13,019 nt of DNA from an uncultured bacterium (lineage in GTDB: Bacteria; Patescibacteriota; Saccharimonadia; Saccharimonadales; Saccharimonadaceae): positions 1 through 13,019 of the forward strand of contig CALAKV010000013.1 of NCBI GenBank assembly GCA_937922985.1, read 5' to 3'. Within the stretch, counting starts at the first letter, position 1. Every line of letters begins with the position of its first letter. Of the stretch, positions 1 to 5,993 are shown piece after piece. Position numbers and translations under genes: made by a program. Below the pieces are notes generated by a model. The model saw only the letters and a list, made by a program, of their open reading frames with translations. It did no database searches and was not told the origin of the DNA.

Positions 1-1233
1 TCCAGTGTTGTCGCTTCCAATTATGAAACCATTCTGATATTTTTGCGCACGGCCATTATTGATAATGTTAAAATATCCAGATAGTGGCAGTCCCATCTTA
101 CCATGTTCATACCCTAGTTCAGAATATCTTTGTCTAATTTTACCATAGTTTTCCCAATATCCAGTGCTATCACTTCCAATTATGAAACCATTTTTAAACC
201 TTTGGAATATTGATTTATCGGTCTTGAAAAATTCAGAATCTACATCACCAAGATATCCTTTTTCACCACCTAGCTCAATATATCTTTCATATATTCCACT
301 ATGTATTCTTTTACTTTCAAGAGTTGAACCAAATAGCTGGTTAAAGAACATAAAGAAATTACGATTTCCATAAGCTCCACAATGTGAAGTTCCCGGATAA
401 TTTGCTAGCGCTGAATCATTTGGAACATACGGCGTATAAATATACAAACTTAAAGTTGCAACATTCTCAATATTAACACGTTTTGTACCACAAGCTGGAT
501 TTGGTGAATATTGAATATTATTCCATCCAAGCTTCAGCGAATAGCCACCATCTTTATGATGGTCTTTATAATATTTTAACTGCCAAGCCGCCAAAGTCAT
601 TTGTTTATAAAAACCAGCTTTCGAATCCGCACAAGCAGCAGAAAATCCAGGGCCAGAATCTGGGCAAGCATAACCCATCGCATATTTATATTGAGTTTTT
701 ACTGGCCAATTATCATCTAGTAAATTGAGAGATTCTTTCTTTAGTAAAACCAACAAAACTTGCGGGTTAATTCCATATTTCTGAGCTGCATCATAAATAA
801 TCTGTGCCGCCGAAATTCCGCCTTTGAAAGATCCACCACCTTTTTCGAAAGAAGTTTCGCCAGTATTTGGGTTTTCGTGATAATTATTTATACATACATA
901 TGGAGGTTTATGCCAATAATTTGAATTTTGTGCAGTAGCAAATTGAGCAGCGGTTCTACCATCATTTTTTCCAGAAGGACCGGTACCCCAGGTATCGCAA
1001 CTACCAATTTGCTTGTTTAAAAAGCTTTGGATTTGTTGCACATTCATTGCATCTTTATTATAAAAAATACTATCGTCAATAATTCGGCCAGGATTGAAAT
1101 CAGTTGCCTTAACAGCGTTAGAAACATTTCTAAGTACAGCTAAAGCACTAAAAACAATAATCGCCACAGCTGGCACACCAATTAAAATTGACTTTTTAAA
1201 TTTTTTACTTCTCGATTGTAAAACTTTGAGCAT
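1..1233 (-). CDS. Secreted LGFP-repeat protein with lysozyme-like region, C-terminus cut by window edge
   Basis: The frame is open for 411 codons from ATG at 1233 to the window edge. The start is supported by GAAGGAAGG ending 4 bases upstream; it lies inside the 3' end of the preceding gene (29-bp overlap), which suggests coupled translation. Residues 1-14 are basic and 15-34 form one hydrophobic segment, a signal peptide or anchor. Next comes the motif DFNPGRIIDDSIFYN (about 44-58), which I associate with secreted proteins of actinobacteria and Saccharibacteria. Residues about 145-215 (AAQIIYDAAQKYGINPQVLL, then KKES with Glu167) resemble a lysozyme/transglycosylase-like fold; Glu167 as catalytic acid is inference. 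From about residue 311, two LGFP-type repeats follow (RYxELGxExGxxGxPxS, then FxNGFIIGSDxTG), a module of cell-wall-associated proteins. Likely role: secreted protein acting on or binding cell wall. The number of further repeats is unknown. Confidence 0.82.
   Translation of the reverse strand, partial: MLKVLQSRSKKFKKSILIGVPAVAIIVFSALAVLRNVSNAVKATDFNPGRIIDDSIFYNKDAMNVQQIQSFLNKQIGSCDTWGTGPSGKNDGRTAAQFATAQNSNYWHKPPYVCINNYHENPNTGETSFEKGGGSFKGGISAAQIIYDAAQKYGINPQVLLVLLKKESLNLLDDNWPVKTQYKYAMGYACPDSGPGFSAACADSKAGFYKQMTLAAWQLKYYKDHHKDGGYSLKLGWNNIQYSPNPACGTKRVNIENVATLSLYIYTPYVPNDSALANYPGTSHCGAYGNRNFFMFFNQLFGSTLESKRIHSGIYERYIELGGEKGYLGDVDSEFFKTDKSIFQRFKNGFIIGSDSTGYWENYGKIRQRYSELGYEHGKMGLPLSGYFNIINNGRAQKYQNGFIIGSDNTG
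2..192 (-). repeat. Tandem coding repeat, 159-bp period (LGFP repeats)
   Basis: The segment starting at 2 and the one starting at 161 match over 32 bases with only three mismatches, a period of 159 bp or 53 codons. In protein both copies read NGFIIGSD(S/N)TG. The DNA similarity is higher than the protein constraint requires, which suggests recent duplication or gene conversion. The array may continue beyond the window edge. Confidence 0.75.
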
Positions 1234-1837
1234 CCGACCTTCCTTCTTGCTTTTGTTTTGAATTTTTATAAGTTGTTATTGCCGTCCATTTTCCAGTTTT
1301 AAATTCACTATCACTAATTTTTTTCGAAACCGCCTTACAGTATTTATTATTTGGACTCTCTAAAATTTCGGTTGAAAGTTCAATTTTAGTTCCATCAGAA
1401 TGCGTTAGAGTATATGAACATTTACCATTCCCATCGTCATAAAGAAGCCCTGAAATCTGCCCAGCCACACGAACTGCGCCATCTTCAACTTGCACAGTTG
1501 TATAAGTTGGAAAATTTGTATATCCCGAGGATTCAACAGTTCCTTCAGCACGATCAGTATTATTATTTTTAGTTTTCGAATTAATGATTTCCTTTGCAGC
1601 TTCTTGCTTTTTAGTTTCTTCAGGTTTTTTCGAATCTTTTTATTTATCATTTTTTTCTCTTACTGCTTTATTTTTCTTCATTGCTTTTGAAGTATTTTCT
1701 TCTTTTTTCTCATTATTTTTTTGAGAATTTGAATTTGCCCACCAGAAAATTCCACCAGCACCAGCAACCAGCAAAATTACAAATGCAGCAAAAATAATAG
1801 TTTTAGTTTTTTTAGTATTTTGTGTGTTTATTTTCAT
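1205..1837 (-). pseudogene. Membrane-anchored extracytoplasmic protein gene interrupted by an in-frame TAA
   Basis: From ATG at 1837 (AGGAG 8 bases upstream) to TAA at 1205 a single frame is open for 211 codons except for one TAA at 1642-1640. The first 65 residues hold a basic start, one membrane segment (about 12-34, ending FWW) and a Lys/Glu/Asn-rich linker. After the stop the same linker composition continues (KDSKKPEETKKQEAAKEI), then a compact, probably beta-rich domain with two cysteines (GKCSYTL and NKYCKAV) at the C-terminus. No frameshift is needed: composition is continuous across the stop. It is therefore either a nonsense mutation, a sequencing error or a readthrough site. No good ATG restart follows; the first candidate is GTG at 1495. 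I do not recognise the family. Its 3' end overlaps the LGFP-repeat gene by 29 bp, so the two were probably co-translated and both act at the cell surface. Confidence 0.7.
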
Positions 1838-1855
1838 TTTATTTCTCCTAAACCA

Positions 1856-1884
1856 ATTTTAGCATAAGCCAAATAAAATTTCAA
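1856..1884 (-). promoter_or_regulatory. Sigma-70-type promoter of the 1837-1205 gene
   Basis: On the minus strand TTGAAA (1884-1879), a 17-bp spacer and TAAAAT (1861-1856), with a TGC extension just before the -10 box. The predicted start is near 1849, leaving a leader of about 12 bases that contains AGGAG. Confidence 0.65.
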
Positions 1885-1913
1885 CATTTTGGTTATATTT
1901 TTTGGTGATTTTG

Positions 1914-1922
1914 TGCTATAAT
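1914..1922 (+). promoter_or_regulatory. Extended -10 promoter of the glycosyltransferase gene
   Basis: TGCTATAAT at 1914-1922, a consensus extended -10 element; no recognisable -35 box lies 16-18 bp upstream. The ATG at 1932 is only 9 bases after the -10 box and no Shine-Dalgarno is present, so a leaderless or nearly leaderless mRNA is predicted. Confidence 0.6.
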
Positions 1923-1931
1923 ATAATTACT

Positions 1932-2897
1932 ATGAAAAAACTCATCACAATCATGATTCCAGCTTATAACGAGGAAAAAGCTCTACCAAAACTTTTCGAA
2001 AGGCTCAACCTTTTAGCAAAAAACACTTCAAAATATGATTTTGAATTTCTTTTTATTAATGATGGTTCGAAAGATAAAACAATGGAAATTATTAGAAGTG
2101 AAAGCCAAAAAGATTCACGAATTTCCTACATTAATTTAAGCCGAAATTTTGGAAAAGAAAATGCAATGCTGGCAGGTTTTGATTATGCAAAAGGAGACGC
2201 ATTAGTGATTATTGATGCAGATCTGCAGGATCCACCAGAATTAATTCCTGCAATGATCAACCTTTGGGAAGAAGGTTTTGATGACGTTTATGCTAAACGT
2301 GAATCTCGTGATGGTGAAACTTGGCTTAAAAAGCAAACTTCGAAATGGTTCTACAGCATACTTGATAAAATTTCACAAATTGAAATTCAACGCGACACTG
2401 GCGATTTTCGACTTCTCGACCGCCGTGCAGTTGAAGCCTTAAAAACTCTCCGCGAAACCAACCGTTATACCAAAGGAATGTTCTCTTGGGTTGGTTTTCG
2501 AAAGAAAGAGATTACTTATAAACGTGATGCGCGTGTAGCTGGCGAAACAAAATGGAATTATGCAAAACTTTTCAATCTCGCAATTGAAGGAATCACCAGC
2601 TTCACTGTTGCGCCACTTCGCATTGCTACAATTACAGGATTTTTCATCTCAATTGCTGCATTTTTGTGGATCGCTTTTTTACTAATTCGCCCACTTTTCG
2701 GCGTTCCAACTGGTGACGGTTATACTTCAATTATGTCAGTAATTCTTTTTCTTGGTGGAATTCAACTCCTCTCAATTGGAATTTTAGGTGAATATATTGG
2801 TCGAATTTTTATCGAAAGCAAAAATCGCCCTGTTTATCTAACGCAAGAAATCAAGGAATTCAACCATGAAAAATCTACTAAAAAAGCTAAAAAATAG
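1932..2897 (+). CDS. Family 2 glycosyltransferase, polyprenyl-phosphate type (GtrB/DPM1-like)
   Basis: 321 residues. The GT-A domain comes first: IPAYNEE (9-15), FINDGSKDKT (41-50) and the metal/nucleotide-binding DAD at 95-97 within IIDADLQDPPE, then RDTGDFRLLDR (about 154-164). Two membrane segments follow (about 231-253 and 264-290) and a basic tail. This is the layout of bactoprenol-phosphate glucosyltransferases such as GtrB/YfdH, which move a sugar from a nucleotide donor to undecaprenyl phosphate on the cytoplasmic face of the membrane. The sugar cannot be read from sequence. ATG 1932 is chosen over an in-frame TTG at 1902 because the -10 box lies between them and homology begins at the ATG. 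The GtrA-like partner follows with a 32-bp overlap, supporting a lipid-linked sugar system for modifying envelope glycans. Confidence 0.9.
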   Translation: MKKLITIMIPAYNEEKALPKLFERLNLLAKNTSKYDFEFLFINDGSKDKTMEIIRSESQKDSRISYINLSRNFGKENAMLAGFDYAKGDALVIIDADLQDPPELIPAMINLWEEGFDDVYAKRESRDGETWLKKQTSKWFYSILDKISQIEIQRDTGDFRLLDRRAVEALKTLRETNRYTKGMFSWVGFRKKEITYKRDARVAGETKWNYAKLFNLAIEGITSFTVAPLRIATITGFFISIAAFLWIAFLLIRPLFGVPTGDGYTSIMSVILFLGGIQLLSIGILGEYIGRIFIESKNRPVYLTQEIKEFNHEKSTKKAKK

Positions 2898-3297
2898 CCA
2901 AGAATTTTGGTTTGCAGCAATTGGTGGATTGAATACAATTCTAGATTTTGTAATTCTTTTTGGGCTAACTTCTCTTGGAATTAGCTCTTTAATTGCAAAC
3001 GTTTTCTCGACTGGGATTACTTTTATAAATAGCTTTAGTTTAAATAAGAAAATCACTTTTAAATCAGTTTCAAAAAATAAAAAAGAACTCGCTCGAGAAA
3101 TGGCACTTTTTATTATTGTAACACTTTTTGGGCTTTGGGTTATTCAAGGTGTGATAATTTTTCTAACTTTGCCATTCTTCGAAAGTATTTTAAAAAATCC
3201 AAAAATATCGCTTTTAATTTCAAAGCTTGTCGCTACCGTCTTCAGCTTAATCTGGAACTTTATCCTTTACAAAAAAGTTGTCTTTAATAAAAATTAA
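2866..3297 (+). CDS. GtrA-like membrane protein, putative polyprenyl-phosphate-sugar flippase
   Basis: 143 residues with four hydrophobic segments (about 14-31, 36-56, 79-101 and 117-137) and basic ends, the size and topology of the GtrA/DPMS family. Family hallmarks are FAAIGGLNTILDF near the N-terminus and IWNFILYKKVVF at the C-terminus. GtrA proteins are thought to move the polyprenyl-phosphate-linked sugar made by GtrB to the outer face of the membrane. ATG 2866 has AAGGA about 9 bases upstream, within the end of the glycosyltransferase gene; the 32-bp overlap implies coupled translation. The transcript should end at the bidirectional hairpin at 3366-3390. Confidence 0.87.
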   Translation: MKNLLKKLKNSQEFWFAAIGGLNTILDFVILFGLTSLGISSLIANVFSTGITFINSFSLNKKITFKSVSKNKKELAREMALFIIVTLFGLWVIQGVIIFLTLPFFESILKNPKISLLISKLVATVFSLIWNFILYKKVVFNKN

Positions 3298-3365
3298 ACA
3301 TATTATTTATTTACCGAAGAAATTTATAACCGATTTGGAAGCCATTTTAAACTAAAAACAAAATA

Positions 3366-3390
3366 AAATAAGCCTTCAAAAGACTTATTT
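3366..3390. terminator. Bidirectional Rho-independent terminator between gtrA-like gene and jag
   Basis: AAATAAG (3366-3372) pairs with CTTATTT (3384-3390), and CTT (3374-3376) with AAG (3380-3382), around a three-base loop. The one mismatch on the plus strand becomes a G-U pair on the minus strand. A T run follows on the plus strand; on the minus strand the sequence after the stem is TTTTATTTTG. The jag stop codon (3387-3385) lies inside the stem. Confidence 0.75.
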
Positions 3391-3840
3391 TTTAGAAATA
3401 ATTAATTGTCGTTCGCGACCTTCACCTTCAGAATGTGTTTCGATATCTGAATAATCTTGAGCTAATTTATGAACAGTGAAGCGGTCGGTTGGATTTAAGT
3501 TTAATCGGTAAGGCTCACCAGTTTTTCGAACTTGTTCAATCCATTTTTCAGCTTTTTCAGTAATTTTTTGAGCTCGTTGTTTTTTATAATCTGCAACATC
3601 AATATTTACACGGTGAATTTCAGCATTTTTAGCTTCAAGCACTCGCGAAATTAAAAATTGTAATGAACGCAAATTTCCAGAATCACGACCAATGAATAAA
3701 GAGTTTAGCTCGCTTGAAGGAACCGAAAGCTGGATAATTTCATCATCCGCAGTTGAATGAACCGCCAGATTAACTCCGAAAAAGCTAAGAATATCTTCCA
3801 AAAACTTTTGTGCAAAAACAATTGATTCTTCTCGATTCAT
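3385..3840 (-). CDS. jag: Jag/KhpB-like KH-R3H RNA-binding protein
   Basis: 151 residues. A KH-like domain spans about 1-80 (SLFIGRDSGNLRSLQFLI) and an R3H domain about 90-151, with the RxxxH signature at Arg120 and His124 (DRFTVHKL) and the family ending ETHSEGEGRERQLIIS. The second glycine of the usual KH GxxG loop is replaced (GRDS). Jag/KhpB binds RNA and is linked to cell-envelope growth in Firmicutes. I choose ATG 3840 rather than the in-frame ATG at 3858, because GGAGG lies 4 bases before 3840 and that start makes the typical TAA-T-ATG junction with yidC, whereas 3858 lacks a ribosome site. The long N-terminal Jag domain of Firmicutes is absent. Position after yidC is the conserved rnpA-yidC-jag order. 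Confidence 0.9.
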   Translation of the reverse strand: MNREESIVFAQKFLEDILSFFGVNLAVHSTADDEIIQLSVPSSELNSLFIGRDSGNLRSLQFLISRVLEAKNAEIHRVNIDVADYKKQRAQKITEKAEKWIEQVRKTGEPYRLNLNPTDRFTVHKLAQDYSDIETHSEGEGRERQLIISKK

Positions 3841-3841
3841 A

Positions 3842-4804
3842 TTACCTCCGTTTTCCATCTTTCGCTTTAATTCTTCGAATATTCGTTCCGCCTTTTTCTT
3901 TCGAATTTTTCTTTATCGTCTTAGATGGTGTATTTTTTACAATGATTGCTTCTTTAGCATTTTTAAGCTTATTTTTTGGAGATTCCTGAGCAATTTCTTC
4001 CATCTCTTTTGAATCAATTGAGAAAATATATTTTTGCTGAATAATTTGAATAATATTCGAAATTAAGTAATAGAAAATCAAAGCGCCATAAAGCCCCATC
4101 ATAAGAAAGAACAAAATTACTGGGAGAATTAAATTCATATTAGAATTTACCGCAGCGTTAAGTTCTGCCTGATTTGGCTCTTTTCCTTCTGCTGCCTCCT
4201 TAAAAATATCACGAATCCGCCGATTACCATTTTTTGGCTGAGTCTGCCGAACCATATACCACTGCGAAAGTGTTAGTCCAACTAAAATCACCATCATAAA
4301 ACCGCTTGAAAGGTCATTTAAAGGTACAGCCGTATCTGTTAAGTCGATAACTCCAAGGAATTTTGGTTCAAGTTTTTTGCTTGAAATAACATCACTCACG
4401 CGACTCATTTGCGCAACCGGCTGATATACCCATTTCGAAATTTGGTCAGGCGTATTCACTACAATTCGCATCACACTAAAGAAAGTTAATAGGATTGGCA
4501 ACTGAATAAATAAAGCCAGCATTGAACGAAATGGCTTGAAATTATGACGGCGATAAAGTTCCATCATCTGTAAAGTTTCAGCTTGTTTATTACCTTTCGA
4601 ATTTTTGCGAATTTTTTGCAATTCTGGCTGAAGCTCTCGCATAACTTTTGATTGATGAAGTTGACTTTTTGTAAGCGGCCACATCAAAAATCGCACAATT
4701 AAAGTGAAGATAATAATTGTGAAACCAAAGTCGCCAATAAAGTTATAAATCACTAATAATAGGTTCAAAATTGGCTGAGTAATAAATAATTCAAACAAGT
4801 TCAT
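3842..4804 (-). CDS. yidC: Membrane protein insertase YidC/Oxa1 family
   Basis: 320 residues, the short Oxa1-like form without the periplasmic P1 domain of proteobacterial YidC. Conserved core: a first hydrophobic hairpin (about 11-44) with Arg38 in IVRFLMWPLT, the cytoplasmic coiled-coil loop (LQPELQKIRK, about 58-67), then segments at about 92-115 (QLPILLTFFSVM), 167-185 and 222-258. Arg38 corresponds to the groove arginine needed for inserting single-span proteins. The C-terminal tail (about 265-320) is rich in Lys and Arg, as in Oxa1-like proteins that contact the ribosome. No lipobox is visible at the N-terminus. It starts 23 bp after rnpA with no Shine-Dalgarno; a promoter inside the end of rnpA (4840-4812) points to a leaderless transcript. 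Confidence 0.93.
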   Translation of the reverse strand: MNLFELFITQPILNLLLVIYNFIGDFGFTIIIFTLIVRFLMWPLTKSQLHQSKVMRELQPELQKIRKNSKGNKQAETLQMMELYRRHNFKPFRSMLALFIQLPILLTFFSVMRIVVNTPDQISKWVYQPVAQMSRVSDVISSKKLEPKFLGVIDLTDTAVPLNDLSSGFMMVILVGLTLSQWYMVRQTQPKNGNRRIRDIFKEAAEGKEPNQAELNAAVNSNMNLILPVILFFLMMGLYGALIFYYLISNIIQIIQQKYIFSIDSKEMEEIAQESPKNKLKNAKEAIIVKNTPSKTIKKNSKEKGGTNIRRIKAKDGKRR

Positions 4805-4811
4805 ATCTATT

Positions 4812-4840
4812 ATTATACTACTTTCTACTACTTATTACAA
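4812..4840 (-). promoter_or_regulatory. Internal promoter for yidC-jag
   Basis: TTGTAA (4840-4835), a 17-bp spacer and TATAAT (4817-4812) on the minus strand, overlapping the last codons of rnpA. Only 7 bases separate the -10 box from the yidC ATG, so transcription would start at or next to the start codon. Confidence 0.5.
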
Positions 4841-5181
4841 TAAAAATCAGCCTCTTTAAAGATATCAATTATAGCTTCTTTAAGTTCTTCATGCGGAATA
4901 TCTTTTATGCTTTTATGAAAAATCATCACTACAACGTCAAAAGTGCCATCAATTTTTGGTAGTTCATGGCGAATAATTTCATAAACTCGCCGGCGAATTC
5001 GATTTCGGCCAACCGCGCTCTTTAAAACCTTTTTCGAAACTACAACCGCAAAACGTGAATCTTTACGGCGTGGATTTTGTGCAAATTTCACGGTAATTTT
5101 TTGTGTACGAACTGAAGTTCCGTTTGAATAGACATAACGTAAACTACCATGACCGTGAAATCTATTTTTATAAGCTAACAT
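4828..5181 (-). CDS. rnpA: Ribonuclease P protein component
   Basis: 117 residues, the usual size. The signature SAVGRNRIRRRVYEIIR (about 55-71) carries the RNR motif that contacts RNase P RNA; FAVVVSKKV (about 44-52) is the preceding conserved strand. The protein is the basic partner of the catalytic RNA that removes 5' leaders from tRNA precursors. The gene heads the rnpA-yidC-jag cluster. Ribosomal protein L34 (rpmH), which precedes rnpA in most bacteria, is not here: the 81 bases upstream hold only a promoter and the terminator of the DUF4352 gene. The ATG has no Shine-Dalgarno and lies 10 bases after a -10 box. Confidence 0.94.
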   Translation of the reverse strand: MLAYKNRFHGHGSLRYVYSNGTSVRTQKITVKFAQNPRRKDSRFAVVVSKKVLKSAVGRNRIRRRVYEIIRHELPKIDGTFDVVVMIFHKSIKDIPHEELKEAIIDIFKEADFYCNK

Positions 5182-5191
5182 AACTGTTTAT

Positions 5192-5220
5192 ATTTTAGCA
5201 TTTTTTAAGTAATTTAGCAA
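5192..5220 (-). promoter_or_regulatory. Promoter of rnpA
   Basis: TTGCTA (5220-5215), a 17-bp spacer and TAAAAT (5197-5192) with a TGC extension, on the minus strand. The predicted start is about 4 bases before the rnpA ATG. The -35 box abuts the T tract of the upstream terminator. Confidence 0.6.
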
Positions 5221-5223
5221 ATT

Positions 5224-5250
5224 AAAACGAGCTCACAGTAAGCCCGTTTT
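5224..5250 (-). terminator. Rho-independent terminator after the DUF4352 gene
   Basis: ACGGGCT and AGCTCGT pair on the minus strand around a seven-base loop (one G-U pair), extended by flanking A/T pairs, followed by TTTTAATTT. On the plus strand the same hairpin has a mismatch but a longer T run, so it may work both ways; no plus-strand gene needs it. Confidence 0.65.
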
Positions 5251-5262
5251 TTTAAAAAAATA

Positions 5263-5886
5263 TTATAGATTAACAATAACTTTTTTATTAGACCAGAATG
5301 ATGGCTGATAATGGAGTTTTAATGAAGAACCAGCAGGAACTTCGAAAATCATCGAACCGCTCTTTTTACCACCTTTTGCTAAATCACCAGAGCCAAGACT
5401 ATCTGGTAGGCTATAAGTTTGCATATCAGCATTTTCAGCGGCTCCGTTAGAATCTTCAGCTTTAAATTCAAAAACATTATAGTTCATCTCAGTTTCAGAT
5501 TTATTTTCAATCTTTACTGAAATTTTTACATATTCTTTGCCATCTTTTGGCTTTAGATAAGCATTTCCAGAATTCCAGTTTCGCTCAACCTTTTCAACAG
5601 TTAATTCTTTTCCATCGAACGCAATTATATCACCAACATTGAATTCAGTTTTTTCTTCTTTTTTAGACTCACCTTTTTGAGTTTGAGATGATCCGTTTGA
5701 TCCAGAATTTTTATTTTCACCAACTTTTTCAGGCTGTTTATATTGGCTACCAATAGCAATAATTACAACTATAACAATCCAAAACCAAGCTTTTTTATAG
5801 AACGGCTTCTCAGATTTAGCTTTTGTAGATATTCTATTTAGCTGTTTATTGTCATTAGATTCTACAGTTGATTTTTCTTCTTTCAT
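5263..5886 (-). CDS. Membrane-anchored DUF4352 (telokin-like) domain protein
   Basis: 207 residues. A charged cytoplasmic tail (1-32) leads to one membrane segment (about 33-47, AWFWIVIVVIIAIG), a Gly/Ser/Lys/Glu-rich linker (50-80) and a beta-rich extracytoplasmic domain (about 80-207). The domain has the DUF4352 pattern: FNVGDIIAFDGKELTVEKVE, EYVKISVKIENKSE, then GKKSGSMIFEVPAGSSLKLHY. Such proteins are surface or lipoprotein-like in Gram-positive bacteria; function is largely unknown. No lipobox cysteine is present, so it should stay anchored by its segment. ATG 5886 has GGGAG 5 bases upstream. It has its own promoter and terminator and sits between lepA and rnpA, unrelated to either. Its promoter contains a ten-G tract, suggesting on/off switching of a surface protein. 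Confidence 0.83.
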   Translation of the reverse strand: MKEEKSTVESNDNKQLNRISTKAKSEKPFYKKAWFWIVIVVIIAIGSQYKQPEKVGENKNSGSNGSSQTQKGESKKEEKTEFNVGDIIAFDGKELTVEKVERNWNSGNAYLKPKDGKEYVKISVKIENKSETEMNYNVFEFKAEDSNGAAENADMQTYSLPDSLGSGDLAKGGKKSGSMIFEVPAGSSLKLHYQPSFWSNKKVIVNL

Positions 5887-5924
5887 TAGAACTCCCTTTA
5901 TAAAATATTAATTATTACATAATC

Positions 5925-5955
5925 ATTTTACCCCCCCCCCGATATATTTTGTCAA
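5925..5955 (-). promoter_or_regulatory. Promoter of DUF4352 gene with poly-G spacer, putatively phase-variable
   Basis: On the minus strand a perfect TTGACA (5955-5950) and TAAAAT (5930-5925) are 19 bp apart. Ten of those 19 bases are an unbroken G run (5940-5931) touching the -10 box. Loss of two G would give the optimal 17-bp spacing. Slipped-strand changes in such tracts switch promoters in other bacteria, for example porA and opc of Neisseria. Predicted start is near 5918, giving a leader of about 32 bases. Confidence 0.7.
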
Positions 5956-5967
5956 GTATAAAAATAA

Positions 5968-5993
5968 AAAAGAGGCTTTTAAAAACCTCTTTT
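5968..5993 (-). terminator. Rho-independent terminator after lepA
   Basis: On the minus strand AAAAGAGG and CCTCTTTT arms, continued by a G-U and two A-T pairs, form an 11-bp stem with a four-base loop, followed by TTTATTTTTAT. The lepA stop codon (5994-5992) overlaps the first arm. It separates lepA from the poly-G promoter just downstream. Confidence 0.7.

Noticed and set aside
483..728. Short plus-strand frames at the left edge (164-373, 483-728)
   Set aside because: The minus strand carries a continuous 411-codon frame with signal segment and LGFP repeats across the same region.
1405..1650. An 81-codon minus-strand frame starting at ATG 1650, suggesting a frameshift near 1640
   Set aside because: The original frame after the TAA continues with the same Lys/Glu-rich linker and joins smoothly to the C-terminal domain, while the shifted frame gives an unrelated basic stretch. 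A nonsense codon, not a frameshift, explains the break.
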